Below are positions 32,728-42,352 of a stretch of DNA of 64,000 nucleotides, in pieces. The position numbers were made by a program, and so were the translations under genes. The notes under the pieces were generated by a model. That model ran no database searches. It was not told the DNA's origin and worked only from the letters and a program-made list of their open reading frames with translations. Where the stretch lies: contig WOAB01000689.1 of the NCBI GenBank assembly GCA_027886185.1, forward strand, positions 2,976,001 to 3,040,000, in the 5' to 3' direction. The DNA is from Rheum nobile. Its lineage: Eukaryota > Streptophyta > Magnoliopsida > Caryophyllales > Polygonaceae. Position 1 is the stretch's first letter. The number at the start of each line of letters is the position of its first letter.

Positions 32728-34070
32728 GGGACATTGAGTCCGAAGATGAATGGAAAGAAGAACTTGTTAAGAATGAGGATGGCTTAGAGGAGTTACATGT
32801 TGTGGCCGCCGAGGGTGAGTGCTTTTTGGTCAAAAGAGCACTAACCATCTCGGAAAGTCCTAGTACACCTAGTCAACGTGAGACTCTCTTTCACACTAGG
32901 TGTACCATTAAGGGAAAGGTGTGTAGTGTCATCATTGATGGTGGCTCTTGTTGCAACTTAATTGATCAAGAAGTGGTGAGTAGATTCAATCTATTGACCA
33001 CTTCTCACCCGCAACCCTACACACTTTGTTGGTTGAACTCCAACACCCCCCTTAAGGTCAAGGACCAAGCCACCATTCAGTTTGCCATAGGAGAATATAT
33101 GGATGAGGTTGTGTGTGATGTTTTGCCCATGACCGCATGTCACCTTCTCCTAGGCCGGCCATGGCAATTCGATAGGGGTGTCATCCATCAAGGGGTGACA
33201 AATGAGTATTCTTTTATCATGAATGGTAAGAGCATCACTCTACACCCTATGATGCCACACGAAATCATGGCTGACCATGTGGCTAGAGAGCAAAGAAAGG
33301 CCAACCAACCCATAGAGCAAAGCCAAGGTAAGAAGATGGCAATTGGAAACAAAGGTGGTGCTTCGCATCATATGCTCTTGGTTAAACCTTTAATACCTTC
33401 ACTTGTTGCATGCCCTTCCTCTTTCACTACGTTTTATACGGCTAACCCTATTAATGTGAAGGATGTGGTGTTGCATAGTTTGTCTTGTAGCTCTATTGTA
33501 GGCCAAGGAGGTGTCCCGCACAAGGAAAGCTACTACTTGGAAGGAGAAAGAGACTTGGACGAGCTGGATTCGAGGTCGAATCCCTCTCAAGGGAGGGAGG
33601 ATGATATGACTATGCTCAAGGTCAGTGAGGTACCCAACATGCAAGAGAAGCACATGCCCCAAGCCGAGATCAAGGCGAAGGCCACCCGGGCAAACCCTAA
33701 AACCGCACCGGGTCATACAAGGGGCATAGAGACTTCACCAGGCACGGCTCCACTTCTCTCGGCCACCAAGGCTCCCACAGCTCCTTTGGTGTCACCCAAG
33801 ACCAATAGAGTCCTCATGGCCGAGCCATTGTCACCTTTGAAGAGCCACCTGACTTGCCTTAGATTTGCGGCGGCAATGGAAAAGGAGTATAGGCACGGGC
33901 CCACATCTGGCTCAATCCCTCGAGCCCGACCTGACCCACCTCACCACCAGCTCAAGGGAGGTCCTTTGGCTCAGGGAGTGCCGAGCCAAACTGCGCCCAA
34001 CCCGGGTCCAAGCAATGCAACCTTTCCGCAAAACCCGGCGCCGGCCACGCCCGAATTGGAGCCCAATTGA
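32661..34070 (+). CDS. Aspartic protease fused to a pol C-terminal tail, reading into the 3' LTR
   Basis: A 469-codon open frame. The first residues overlap the gag zinc knuckle in another frame, so the authentic start is unclear. The protease shows IIDGGSCCNLI (catalytic D; the common DTG/DSG reads DGG) and the flap-side LLGRPWQFDRG. After NPINVKDVVLHSL the frame goes straight to ERDLDELDSRSNPSQGREDD, which matches the extreme C-terminus of a chromovirus pol (compare ADVDDSRTSPFQEGENDEE at about 36830 minus). RT, RNase H and integrase have therefore been removed by an in-frame deletion. The frame then crosses the LTR border at 33602 and ends 469 bp inside the LTR. A pol overlapping the 3' LTR is, as I recall, typical of CRM chromoviruses. 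Confidence 0.8.
   Translation: MSRSWPFCQRLPSKRQVLLNTIGDIESEDEWKEELVKNEDGLEELHVVAAEGECFLVKRALTISESPSTPSQRETLFHTRCTIKGKVCSVIIDGGSCCNLIDQEVVSRFNLLTTSHPQPYTLCWLNSNTPLKVKDQATIQFAIGEYMDEVVCDVLPMTACHLLLGRPWQFDRGVIHQGVTNEYSFIMNGKSITLHPMMPHEIMADHVAREQRKANQPIEQSQGKKMAIGNKGGASHHMLLVKPLIPSLVACPSSFTTFYTANPINVKDVVLHSLSCSSIVGQGGVPHKESYYLEGERDLDELDSRSNPSQGREDDMTMLKVSEVPNMQEKHMPQAEIKAKATRANPKTAPGHTRGIETSPGTAPLLSATKAPTAPLVSPKTNRVLMAEPLSPLKSHLTCLRFAAAMEKEYRHGPTSGSIPRARPDPPHHQLKGGPLAQGVPSQTAPNPGPSNATFPQNPAPATPELEPN
33588..33601 (+). other. Polypurine tract of the gag-protease element
   Basis: CAAGGGAGGGAGGA immediately before the 3' LTR TGATATG; also codes for the SQGRED residues of the fused ORF. Confidence 0.85.
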
Positions 34071-34624
34071 AGCCCAAGTGAAGCCCGATCATGTTATTGC
34101 TTTGTTTAGTGGGTTTTCAGACATTATTAAACATTATTTTTAATTCCCTAATCAGCCCATTAGTTGTTTAGAAGGTGGGCACGTTTTTAGCTTTAGAGGG
34201 TTAATTTTAGTGATTTTTCTTTATTGTTTTTAGTAACCGTAAGCTAGGGTTATTAGGAGAAACTCTTTGGCATTTGTTGGACACGTTTGAATCAGATTGA
34301 AATGAGAAGTTATCAGTTTCAAAGCTCTTAGTTTAGTTCTTCAACTTGTGAGTTAAATCGAGTTGATTTCCTTGAGAGATTTGAGTGCGTAGTATCTCCG
34401 ATCTTTCTTGGTCGCTTTTCCTTGGTTTAGTGTGTGATATCTAAGCCTTGGGGAGTGCTTATCCATCGACAATCACTAGCCATTCAATCGCCCCCACCGA
34501 TTCCAAAAAAATCCCTAAAAATTGCCGAAGTTGCCCTAATTCTTCAACCTTGGAGATTTGCCAATTTCGTCTACACCAAGAGTAATACTTGCACCGAGGC
34601 ATTCATATATCCGAAGGGCCATCA
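33602..34624 (+). mobile_element. 3' LTR of the gag-protease element
   Basis: 1023 bp, ends GGGCCATCA followed by GCCAC. Against the 5' LTR I count 13 substitutions and no indels. Confidence 0.95.
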
Positions 34625-36072
34625 GCCACCCTTCCGGTGCCGCCTGTTCGTTAACATGGGCCGCAACCCATACACCTCAACCCAACCCATATTGGCCCAC
34701 ACCCTCAAGATGGGAAACCAACCTTCACAAACATCCACATAACCAACCTTCATAATCAATCAACATAACCATCTTTCCTCAACTAGCTGCCACCAATAAC
34801 CACACCAACAGAAACTCACATCACAACTAGCTATAAAAACCAATATTTGACAACAAGTCAATAACTAGCCAACAATCAACATCCAACACAAAACCAATAA
34901 CCAAGGACACAGCCAATATCATCACACAACCACTTAATCAAGTACACAACTAATATCACCAACACAACCACTTAATCAAGTACACAACCAATATCATCAA
35001 CACAACCACTTAATCAAGTACACAACCAATATCACCAACACAACCACTTAATCAAGTACACAACCAATATCATCAACACAACCACTTAATCAAGTACACA
35101 ACCAATATTCATCACAAAACCACTTAATCAAGTACACAACCAACACTCAACACATAACCAACACACACAACCGCCAACACCTCTAATCCAACCTCCGTCT
35201 CCACCACCACATCATCAGGTGAGACAATCAACACACACTTTCCGGATGGGAATTTCAACCATCCAACCATGGCCATTAACCAACGTAAGGTCACACCCTC
35301 ACGTGGTCGGGTGAGGCTATCAATCACCCCGGCCTAGCCTTAACCAACGGAGGTCACACCCTCACGTGGTCGGATGAGGTCACACCCTTACCCCGGCTCC
35401 ACAATCAACCATTACCAATCCACCAACAACCCACCACCTCTATCTGTCAACACAACCAATCATCCACAACAAGCTACAATCAACTACTACACCAACATCC
35501 AATCAATCATAACACAAGGCAACAATAACCAACACATTCAACCAGGTTCAACACAAAACCAATAACCCAGCACATAACCAATAACAAAACACACAATCGA
35601 TATTCGCCAACAAACCAGCAACCAAACAAACAATAAATATCCAACACAAAACCAATGGCAAAGCACACAACCAATATCCAATGCACGACCAATAATTATT
35701 CACACAATCAACATTCAACACGAACCCAATATCCAAGCAAACAACCAATGTCAAACAACTAAACCAATATCCACACATTCAACCTATTCAAGTAACAAAA
35801 CCAATATCTATCAACAAAACCACTAATCAAGCACACAACCGATCTTCAATACAAGACAATTACCAACACACACACACACACACATCCAACCATTAAATTC
35901 CACAACCAATAATCCAAATCAACTTACTCAGACAAGGATAACAAATCAATTACTAAACAAAATAGGATGAAAAGTAGTTTTATAAAAATAAACGAAGGGT
36001 TAGCAAGAATCAACTTGCCTTAAACTCAACCACAACGGCCTCAGAAATTTCACCAACTTCGCCAACCAATCC
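34625..36072. repeat. CA-rich, ACCAAT-rich region with 38-bp minisatellite
   Basis: Low-complexity DNA dominated by ACACAACCAATA units. A regular 38-bp repeat runs from about 34924 to 35150: CACTTAATCAAG starts at 34931, 34969, 35007, 35045, 35083 and 35121. GGTCACACCCTCACGTGGTCGG is duplicated near 35290 and 35349. (CA)9 lies at 35867-35884. The long open frames here are compositional. It belongs to the TGTAACACC element. Confidence 0.8.
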
Positions 36073-36806
36073 TGATACGGGGATTAGCCGTGTAGAAGAT
36101 GGATCTAGGCAACGGATCTCAAAACAAAAGAAAACACAAGATTAGAACAATGGCGGAAGGGAAACTAATGGATAGGATAATAGATAGAACCAATAGAAAC
36201 GACGAGAAAACCCGCTTGCTTGATAGCAAGGAACCTTGTCGAACGATCTACCAACCCGACCTCTACAACGCCACACAACCAAGAATCGCGGACGAACTTG
36301 GAGCACGGAGAGGATTGCTTATGAAGTACGAAATCACCAACTCCAGAGGGACTTGACAAAGACGAAAACAACTAAGCAGGAAAGAACAATCGATTGAGAC
36401 TCTCACGGGGAGCCAAGTTTTCAAAGCAAAACCCAAGCTCTGTTTTTGTGTTTTAACAATATGAGAAATCTCCCTAATGAAGAAGACAAGGGAGGCCTTA
36501 AATACCCTAGGAGGGCCGGCCCTAGCTTCCCAAAACGGGTTACACTTAATCCCGAAATATCCGAAAATAGAAAGCTGAAAATAAATAAATAATAATCCTA
36601 AAAATATCCAATGCAGAAATTAATAAGATTAAACATATGTAACGTTGACCAATAAAGTCAACGCCTTGACTTTGGACTTGTCCTCTTCGTCATGTGATAC
36701 ATCATGTGCCATAAACGTCTCCAGCTCTTGACGTAGTTCCTTCCATCTTGACCTAGTAATCGGTCCATCAAAGGTTGGCACTAATGGCGGGGATGATTCC
36801 TCATCA
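36073..36806 (-). mobile_element. 3' LTR of a truncated chromovirus (minus)
   Basis: On the minus strand it begins TGATGAGGAATC, right after the purine run AAGAAGGGGAGAA, and ends CCCCGTATCA at 36073. It contains a TATA-like GGGTATTTAAGG (about 36500). The arrangement (pol tail, purine tract coding FQEGEN, TGAT LTR) equals that of the element at 33588-33602, supporting the start. The last 60 or so pol codons lie inside this LTR. Confidence 0.65.
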
Positions 36807-38190
36807 TTCTCCCCTTCTTGAAAAGGACTCGTCCTCGAGTCATCAACATCAGCGGCTGCATAAGGGGTAAGATCACCGACATTGAATATCGGGCTCACGC
36901 CATAGTCATCGGGCAGCTCCAACACATAGGCATTGTCGCCTACTCTCTTCAGCACCTTGAACGGTCCATCACCTCTAGGAGACAGCTTCGACTTCCTCTG
37001 CTCCGGGAACCACTCCTTGCGCAGGTGTAGCCACACCAAGTCGCCGGGCTCGAACAACACTTGACGCCGGCCGTGATTAGCTCGGGCTGCGTTCTTCGCT
37101 GCAGTAGCTTCCAAACGAGTCTTAGTCCGCTCGTGCAACTCCTTCATGAACTCAACCTGTCTATCAGCATCAAAGTCTGCTCGTTCCGGTAAAGGCAACG
37201 GCTTAAGATCCAAAGGGGTTAGGGGATTCAAACCATACACACATTCAAAAGGGGACATATTAGTAGAAGAATAAATAGTCCTATTATAAGCAAACTCAAC
37301 ATGTGGTAAGGCTTCTTCCCAACTTTTCAAATTAGATTTAATAACAGCCCTAAGGATAGTACCCAATGTACGGTTAGTGACCTCAGTTTGTCCATCTGTC
37401 TGGGGGTGACTAGCAGTAGAGAACAACAACTTAGTACCAAGTTTACCCCACAAAGTCTTCCAAAAGTAACTCAAAAATTTGACATCCCTATCACTCACAA
37501 TAGTACGAGGTACACCATGTAACCGAACAATCTCTCTAAAGAACAAATCAGCAACATTCCTAGCATCATCAGTTTTATGGCATGCAATAAAGTGAGCCAT
37601 CTTAGAGAACCTATCAACAACCATAAATATAGAATCTCTCCCCTTCTTAGTCCTGGGCAATCCAACAATAAAATCCATACTAATATCAACCCAAGGAAAG
37701 CAAGGAATAGGCAAGGGAGTATAAAGACCATGTGGTTTTGCCTTAGATTTAGCCTGTAAGCACTTAACACAGCGTTTGATAAAATTCTCTACATCCCTAA
37801 GCATGTGTGGCCAATAGAAATGAGTATGCAACATGTTATAAGTCTTATCTCTACCAAAATGACCCATCAATCCACCTCTATGGGACTCATCAACAAGTAA
37901 CAACCGTAGAGAACAAACAGGAATGCACACCTTATCAACTCGAAACAAGAATCCATCAAACAAGAAAAACTTATCAAATGAACCCTTTTCCACACAATGC
38001 TTATAAATCACTCCAAAATCAGCATCCATATCATACAACTCCTTAATATAAACGAATCCAAGGACCCGAGCATCCAAAGTAGTCAAGAGTGTATGTCTCC
38101 TAGAAAAGGCATCAGCTACAACATTATCTTTTCCTTTCTTATACTTAATCACATAGGGAAATGTTTCTATGAATTCCATCCACCTATTAG
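36629..38190 (-). CDS. Ty3/gypsy chromovirus pol fragment: RNase H end, integrase, C-terminal tail
   Basis: A 516-codon open frame (stop 36629-36631) that is the 3' part of a polyprotein, not a gene with its own start. From the N-end: RNase H tail (FPYVIKYKKGKDNVVADAFSRR), integrase finger (H...H, then CVKCLQAKS), first Asp (DISMDFIVGLP), second Asp (IVSDRDVKFLS), Glu (TDGQTEVTNRTLG), and the DNA-binding C-terminal domain (LSPRGDGPFKVLKRVGDNAY). No stop or frameshift in 1.55 kb. The tail DDSRTSPFQEGENDEE and its overlap with the LTR suggest the CRM type; no classical chromodomain is evident. Upstream (above about 38190) RT is missing, cut by adjoining DNA. Confidence 0.88.
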
Positions 38191-38976
38191 AGGAGTCCCA
38201 CCCCGGAACAAACCTGCAACAACAACCCGAACAATTTCCTGCATTAATTAACTCATACTAAGCCATTACTTGAAATCCCCAAATCAGCCCCTAAATTATA
38301 TGTTCAATTTTCCAAACTGAATTTACCTAAAATCCAATTCTTGTCCAAGCATCTAAAATCTGTCAAAAATCCCTTCAATCCCAACCCAGATCTGTCCACC
38401 ATCCAATTCTGGCCAAAACCCCTTGAAATTCCAAGCCAAAACTGCCCAGAATTCCAATTTCAATTCTGCTCACCTTCGGATCTCGTTGTCACCTCGTCTT
38501 CGCCACCAGGATGTGGCTTCTCGTCGCCGAAGCTCAGCCGAACTCCGCAGCAACGAACAGCAGCGACGAACAACATCAACCAGCAACACGACATCAGCAA
38601 CTCGTGGCTCGAACAACAGCAAACGGATCACGGCGACAGCAGCTCTGGCAAGCAGCAGCGGCGAACCAGCAACCACGAACAGCGGCGAATCAACACGGCA
38701 TCGGCGGTGGCTTCACGCAGCAGTAGCAACCAGCGGCTACCCAGAAATTTGAACGCTGCTTGAACAGGGAAGGAGGAGGAGGCGAACAGAAGTGGCCGGT
38801 TCTAGCTCGCCGGCGGAAATCGAACGGAAGGAAGTCAGGGAAGAGGAGACTCGGCCTCATGGAGAAGACGACCACAAGGGATGTTTATCCCCTAATTTCC
38901 CCTTTTTCTGATTTTAAGAAATCCCTAAAAAAATTATTTACCATTTTGCCATTTCTATAACCTTTGGGGTATTTCA
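38191..38976 (+). other. Right end of the TGTAACACC element
   Basis: Contains GC-rich 38480-38860 with overlapping long frames in several phases (for example 38341-38763) that look compositional (repeated CAGC/ACAAC). It ends TTTGGGGTATTTCA at 38976. No recognised protein domain. Confidence 0.5.
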
Positions 38977-38981
38977 ACGAA

Positions 38982-40798
38982 CCCCCTAGACCGCGTTTTG
39001 ATGGACAACCCAACTACAATCCGAGAGGGCGAGACCACCCGGGTTTCAGATGGAGCGACCCACAAGGTGGTCAACAACCATTACAATAGCAATACCAGTA
39101 GAGAGCCCCATACCAACAGAGGCCCCAAGGCCAATACACTTCTGCTACTACGGAAGAGATGCTCAAGACCTTGACCCAGCACTTCGCCACTCATGTTCAG
39201 ACTACTGAATCAAGCATAAACAATATTGAGAGGCAGATTGGCCAACTGGCTGATGTTGTCACTAAGATTGACCAGAGGACATCAAATTCCTTGCCGTCTC
39301 AGACTATAGTAAATCCGAGGGAAAACGTGAGTGCCATTACCCTCCGAAGTGGAAAGCAACTGGTCATTCCTCCTAGTGCTGAAAAGGAGAGAGAATATGA
39401 GATGGAGAAAATCGGTGACCGCCTCGCGTCACCTCTCACTGTGACCCGGCGGTACGTTGGATCTGAAGTCAGTAAAGAAGAATGCATGTCACCGCCCCAT
39501 GGCGACACTGACCGCGACCCGACGGTGAGCCTCAGTTATCCCTCCTCACACCCACCGCCCCGCGGCGATGACCGACGCCCCCGCGGTGACGGAGTTTTTT
39601 CCAGCGAGAATTCGCCGCGCCCCGTGGTGAGATCAGCGCGACCCGGCGTCCAAAATTCCAGTTCCGCCGATGAGGTTTGCGTTGATACTTATGTTCGTCC
39701 GGTCTTTCCCCCTCTTGGTTCCGAGAAACCACCAGCACCTTTTCCCGAGGCGCTAAAGGCTAGAAGGGTCGTCGACGACAATGATCTTTTCGAGACATTC
39801 CGCAACTGTGAAGTGAACATCCCTCTTCTTAAGCTTCTAAAAGCAATCCCTCGATATGCTAAGTTTTTGAAGGAGCTATGCACCGTTAAGAGGACACAAA
39901 AGCTGAAGGTCTAGAAAAAGGTTCTGGTTGGTGAACATGCCTCTGCAGTATTTCAAAGGCGTATGCCTGAGAAGTGCAAGGATCCAGGTACGTTTACTAT
40001 TCCTATTGCTATAGGTGAGCATCGATTTGAGAAGGCATTGTTAGACTTGGGTGCCTCTATTAATGTTTTGCCTCACTCATTGATTGAAGCTTTAGGAGTA
40101 GGACCTTTGCATGATACTAATATTGTGATTCAACTTGCTGATGGTTCTTGTGTGCCCCTAAGGGTATTGTGGCGGATATTCTTGTTAAGATAGGTCCCTT
40201 AATTTTCCCTTCTGATTTCTTCATAATGGATATGGACTATGATGAGCAGGTTGCCCCTGTTATGTTAGGTCGACCTTTTATGAAAACATCCATGACGAAG
40301 ATTGATGTGGATAGTGGAACTTTGACTATGGAGTTCGATGGAGTAATTTTTGAGCATAATATTCATAAGGTCAACTCCATTGAATTGCCCTCCCTTTGCT
40401 GCATTAGTGATATTGATAATCCTATTTAGGAAAATGTTAAGACTAGTGTAGTAGAGACCATAGTTGAATACTCTGCTATTGTTGATCCTATTGATTTGCA
40501 TGAGCGTGATGTCTTACTTGATGACATAGGAGAGTCTATCCCCTCTATTTTGGGCACTTGTCCCCCTGCACTAACCATACAAGGCAGTAAGCCTTCATCT
40601 AGTGTCGTGCAACATGATCAGGTTGAGCCCTATTGGCCCTCACATCGCTCTAAGTATGGGGGAGATGCTCCAAAGGAAGCAATTATGGAGTCCTTGGCCA
40701 AGAGGGAGCATGGTCTAAGGTTCAAGCCTTTCCATGGAAGGTTCCAGCAGGAGGAGACAAGTAAAAGGATTCCGAAAGGATCCTATTCTAGGTGGTAA
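38982..40798 (+). pseudogene. Athila-like gag C-terminal part and aspartic protease (copy 1)
   Basis: Resumes the gag from 28364: PRFDGQPNYNPRGRDHPGFRWSDPQ, then two CAG-to-TAG stops (the sister at 44890-44912 has CAG). Then a helical segment (IERQIGQLADVVTKID), ITLRSGKQL, a variable linker that contains the GC-rich inverted-repeat motif (39480-39650), and IPRYAKFLKELC. After a TAG at 39912-39914 comes protease: KALLDLGASINVLP (catalytic D), then a one-base frameshift near 40155 in LADGSC and the continuation GIVADILVKIGPL, VMLGRPFMKTSMTKID. A TAG at 40427-40429 follows, then ENVKTSVVETIVEYS to the stop at 40796-40798. RT is absent after this point. Confidence 0.88.
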
Positions 40799-42337
40799 TT
40801 GATTCGATGTGCGTCGAGCCAATGACGTTAACTAAGGCGCTGTCCGGGAGGCAACCCGAGGTAGTTTTCCTTAATTTTTCTTTCTCTTCGATTAATTTCG
40901 TAGTTTCTTTTGCTTTGTTTCGTTCGCCTGTCACTAACATTTCAGGTACGGAAGTAAATGGAGAGGAGACGGGTTTCCCAGTTTGTTCACCACATCCCGG
41001 TGACAAATTCGCCGCCCCGCGGCGAATTTCTGGTATACTTTTCTCAACTCCAAAAAAAAAATCTTGAGTGGTAACTAAGGATTGGACGGATTGGGCTCCT
41101 TTTGACCCATTTTCTTCTTTGGGCCATGTACATAACCGGCTCCGTCACCCTTTTTCCTATTCCCCTTCCCTAACCTAGCCTCCACTCTCACAAACACTCC
41201 ATAACCAACCCCCTTCCAAGCTTTTCCAAGCCATTTCACCATTTTCCTACCAAATCCTCATGCTCTAAGTCCGAATTTAGCCTCCAATTTCATTAACTTT
41301 GAGATTCTTTGCCCCAATTTGGAGTCTAGCCTCACAAAAGAGCCAACCACAAAACTCCAACGCCTCGCATCGCCCACCACCGCGTCGCGCAAGCCCGTTT
41401 GGAGAGGGCCCTAGTGCTGGTGCTGCTGCTGCTGATTCTATGGGTCAGGATACTCCTTTGCCTACCCAGTTTGATGTGCCTTCGTCTTCTTATGGTCCTG
41501 CAACACCTTGGCAGGAGTTGTACGCAAGGTTTGATACATTCCTGGTGCAGCAGACTCATTGGAACACCCGAGTAGAGACCGGTCTGCAGACTTGGCAGAC
41601 CCAGTTCCGTGCTGATGTAGATGAGCGTCTGGACACTATGGACACTCATATGAGGGACTACTTTGGGGGGTTCCCACCACCATCCGGCCTATAATGAGTT
41701 TATTTCTCCTTTCCCTATTTCATTTGTTGTTCTCTTTTCTACATTGAGGACAATGTTCGGTTTAAGTATGGGGGGGGGATTTAGACTGTGCTATCTATCT
41801 AGCTAGTGTACATAGCTTTATTTTCTGTAATTTTCATTCCAATATTCTTTTTCAAAAAAAAAAGCCAAAAATATGTGAAAAAGGCAATCAAAATCCTGGA
41901 ATGAGCTGAAAACCCGAAAGGGCGATTCAGGTAAAAAGCATGTAGTCCGACTGGTATAGACCGGTGCAAAAATGGACTGGAGTGATGCGAGTATATGTGA
42001 GATATCTAGCAAAATGAAATGAGTGGCTAGGTGAAAACCCGAGAGGGCGCTTGGGCAAAATGAGCGTAAAGAAAAAGAGTGATTTTTAGGATCATTCTGG
42101 AGATTGGCGTCATAAGAAGAGGTGTTATAAGGAGTTCGGGTAGGTCACTCTGGAGCAATAAGGAGCTAGATTGGAGGTAGGATTAGAATAATCTTTGCAT
42201 CACTTGTTTTGGTTGTCTCGAGCTGATTGTTGAATGTTGTAGTTGCTGGTGTCATATTTTCTTATACTTTCTCAGACCTTGGTGTTTGATTGAGGGAGTA
42301 GGTTTATCATTAGCTTACTCGGGACGAGTAAAAGTCT
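40799..42337 (+). other. 3' internal region of the Athila-like element with a late ORF
   Basis: An ORF at 41299-41694 (131 codons) is rich in Ala/Pro at its start and ends in a coiled segment (YARFDTFLVQQTHWNTRVETGLQTWQ). This is where Athila elements carry an env-like ORF, but the protein is short and I cannot confirm the family. GCCGCCCCGCGGCGAA at about 41012 repeats the GC-rich motif. ACCCGAAAGGGCG and ACCCGAGAGGGCG (41912 and 42035) match the corresponding region of the element at 15535-16961. Confidence 0.5.
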
Positions 42338-42352
42338 AAGTATGGAGGAATT
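42338..42352 (+). other. Polypurine tract of the Athila-like element
   Basis: AAGTATGGAGGAATT directly before the 3' LTR TGATAGG. Confidence 0.75.

Larger units (their letters stand above)
29169..34624 (+). mobile_element. Complete gag-protease-only LTR retrotransposon (chromovirus-derived), TSD GCCAC
   Basis: 5456 bp. LTRs of exactly 1023 bp each (29169-30191, 33602-34624), TGATATGAC...GGGCCATCA, with perfect duplications GCCAC (29164-29168, 34625-34629). It has a tRNA-Met-type primer site, a polypurine tract, gag and protease. RT, RNase H and integrase are missing, so it needs another element's enzymes. Thirteen LTR differences by my count make it one of the youngest insertions here. Confidence 0.95.
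28365..38976 (+). mobile_element. TGTAACACC...TATTTCA element (probable long LTR), TSD ACGGA/ACGAA, with nested insertions
   Basis: Inserted in the Athila-like gag between GGTTACGGA and CCCCCTAG, which are contiguous at 44783 in the sister copy. Ends TGTAACACC (28365) and GGTATTTCA (to 38976) have the TG...CA form, with 5-bp flanks ACGGA (28360-28364) and ACGAA (38977-38981). Its own DNA (28365-29168, 34625-36072, 38191-38976) has no pol, so I read it as one long solo LTR or LTR-like element carrying other insertions. Orientation is set only by the TG end. Confidence 0.65.

Noticed and set aside
36073..38190. Intact autonomous chromovirus
   Set aside because: Although the 516-codon frame is open, RT, protease and gag are absent and only one LTR is present.
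38341..38763. 140-codon frame rich in Gln/Asn/Ser
   Set aside because: Several overlapping frames of similar openness, CAGC/ACAAC repeats and no recognisable domain.
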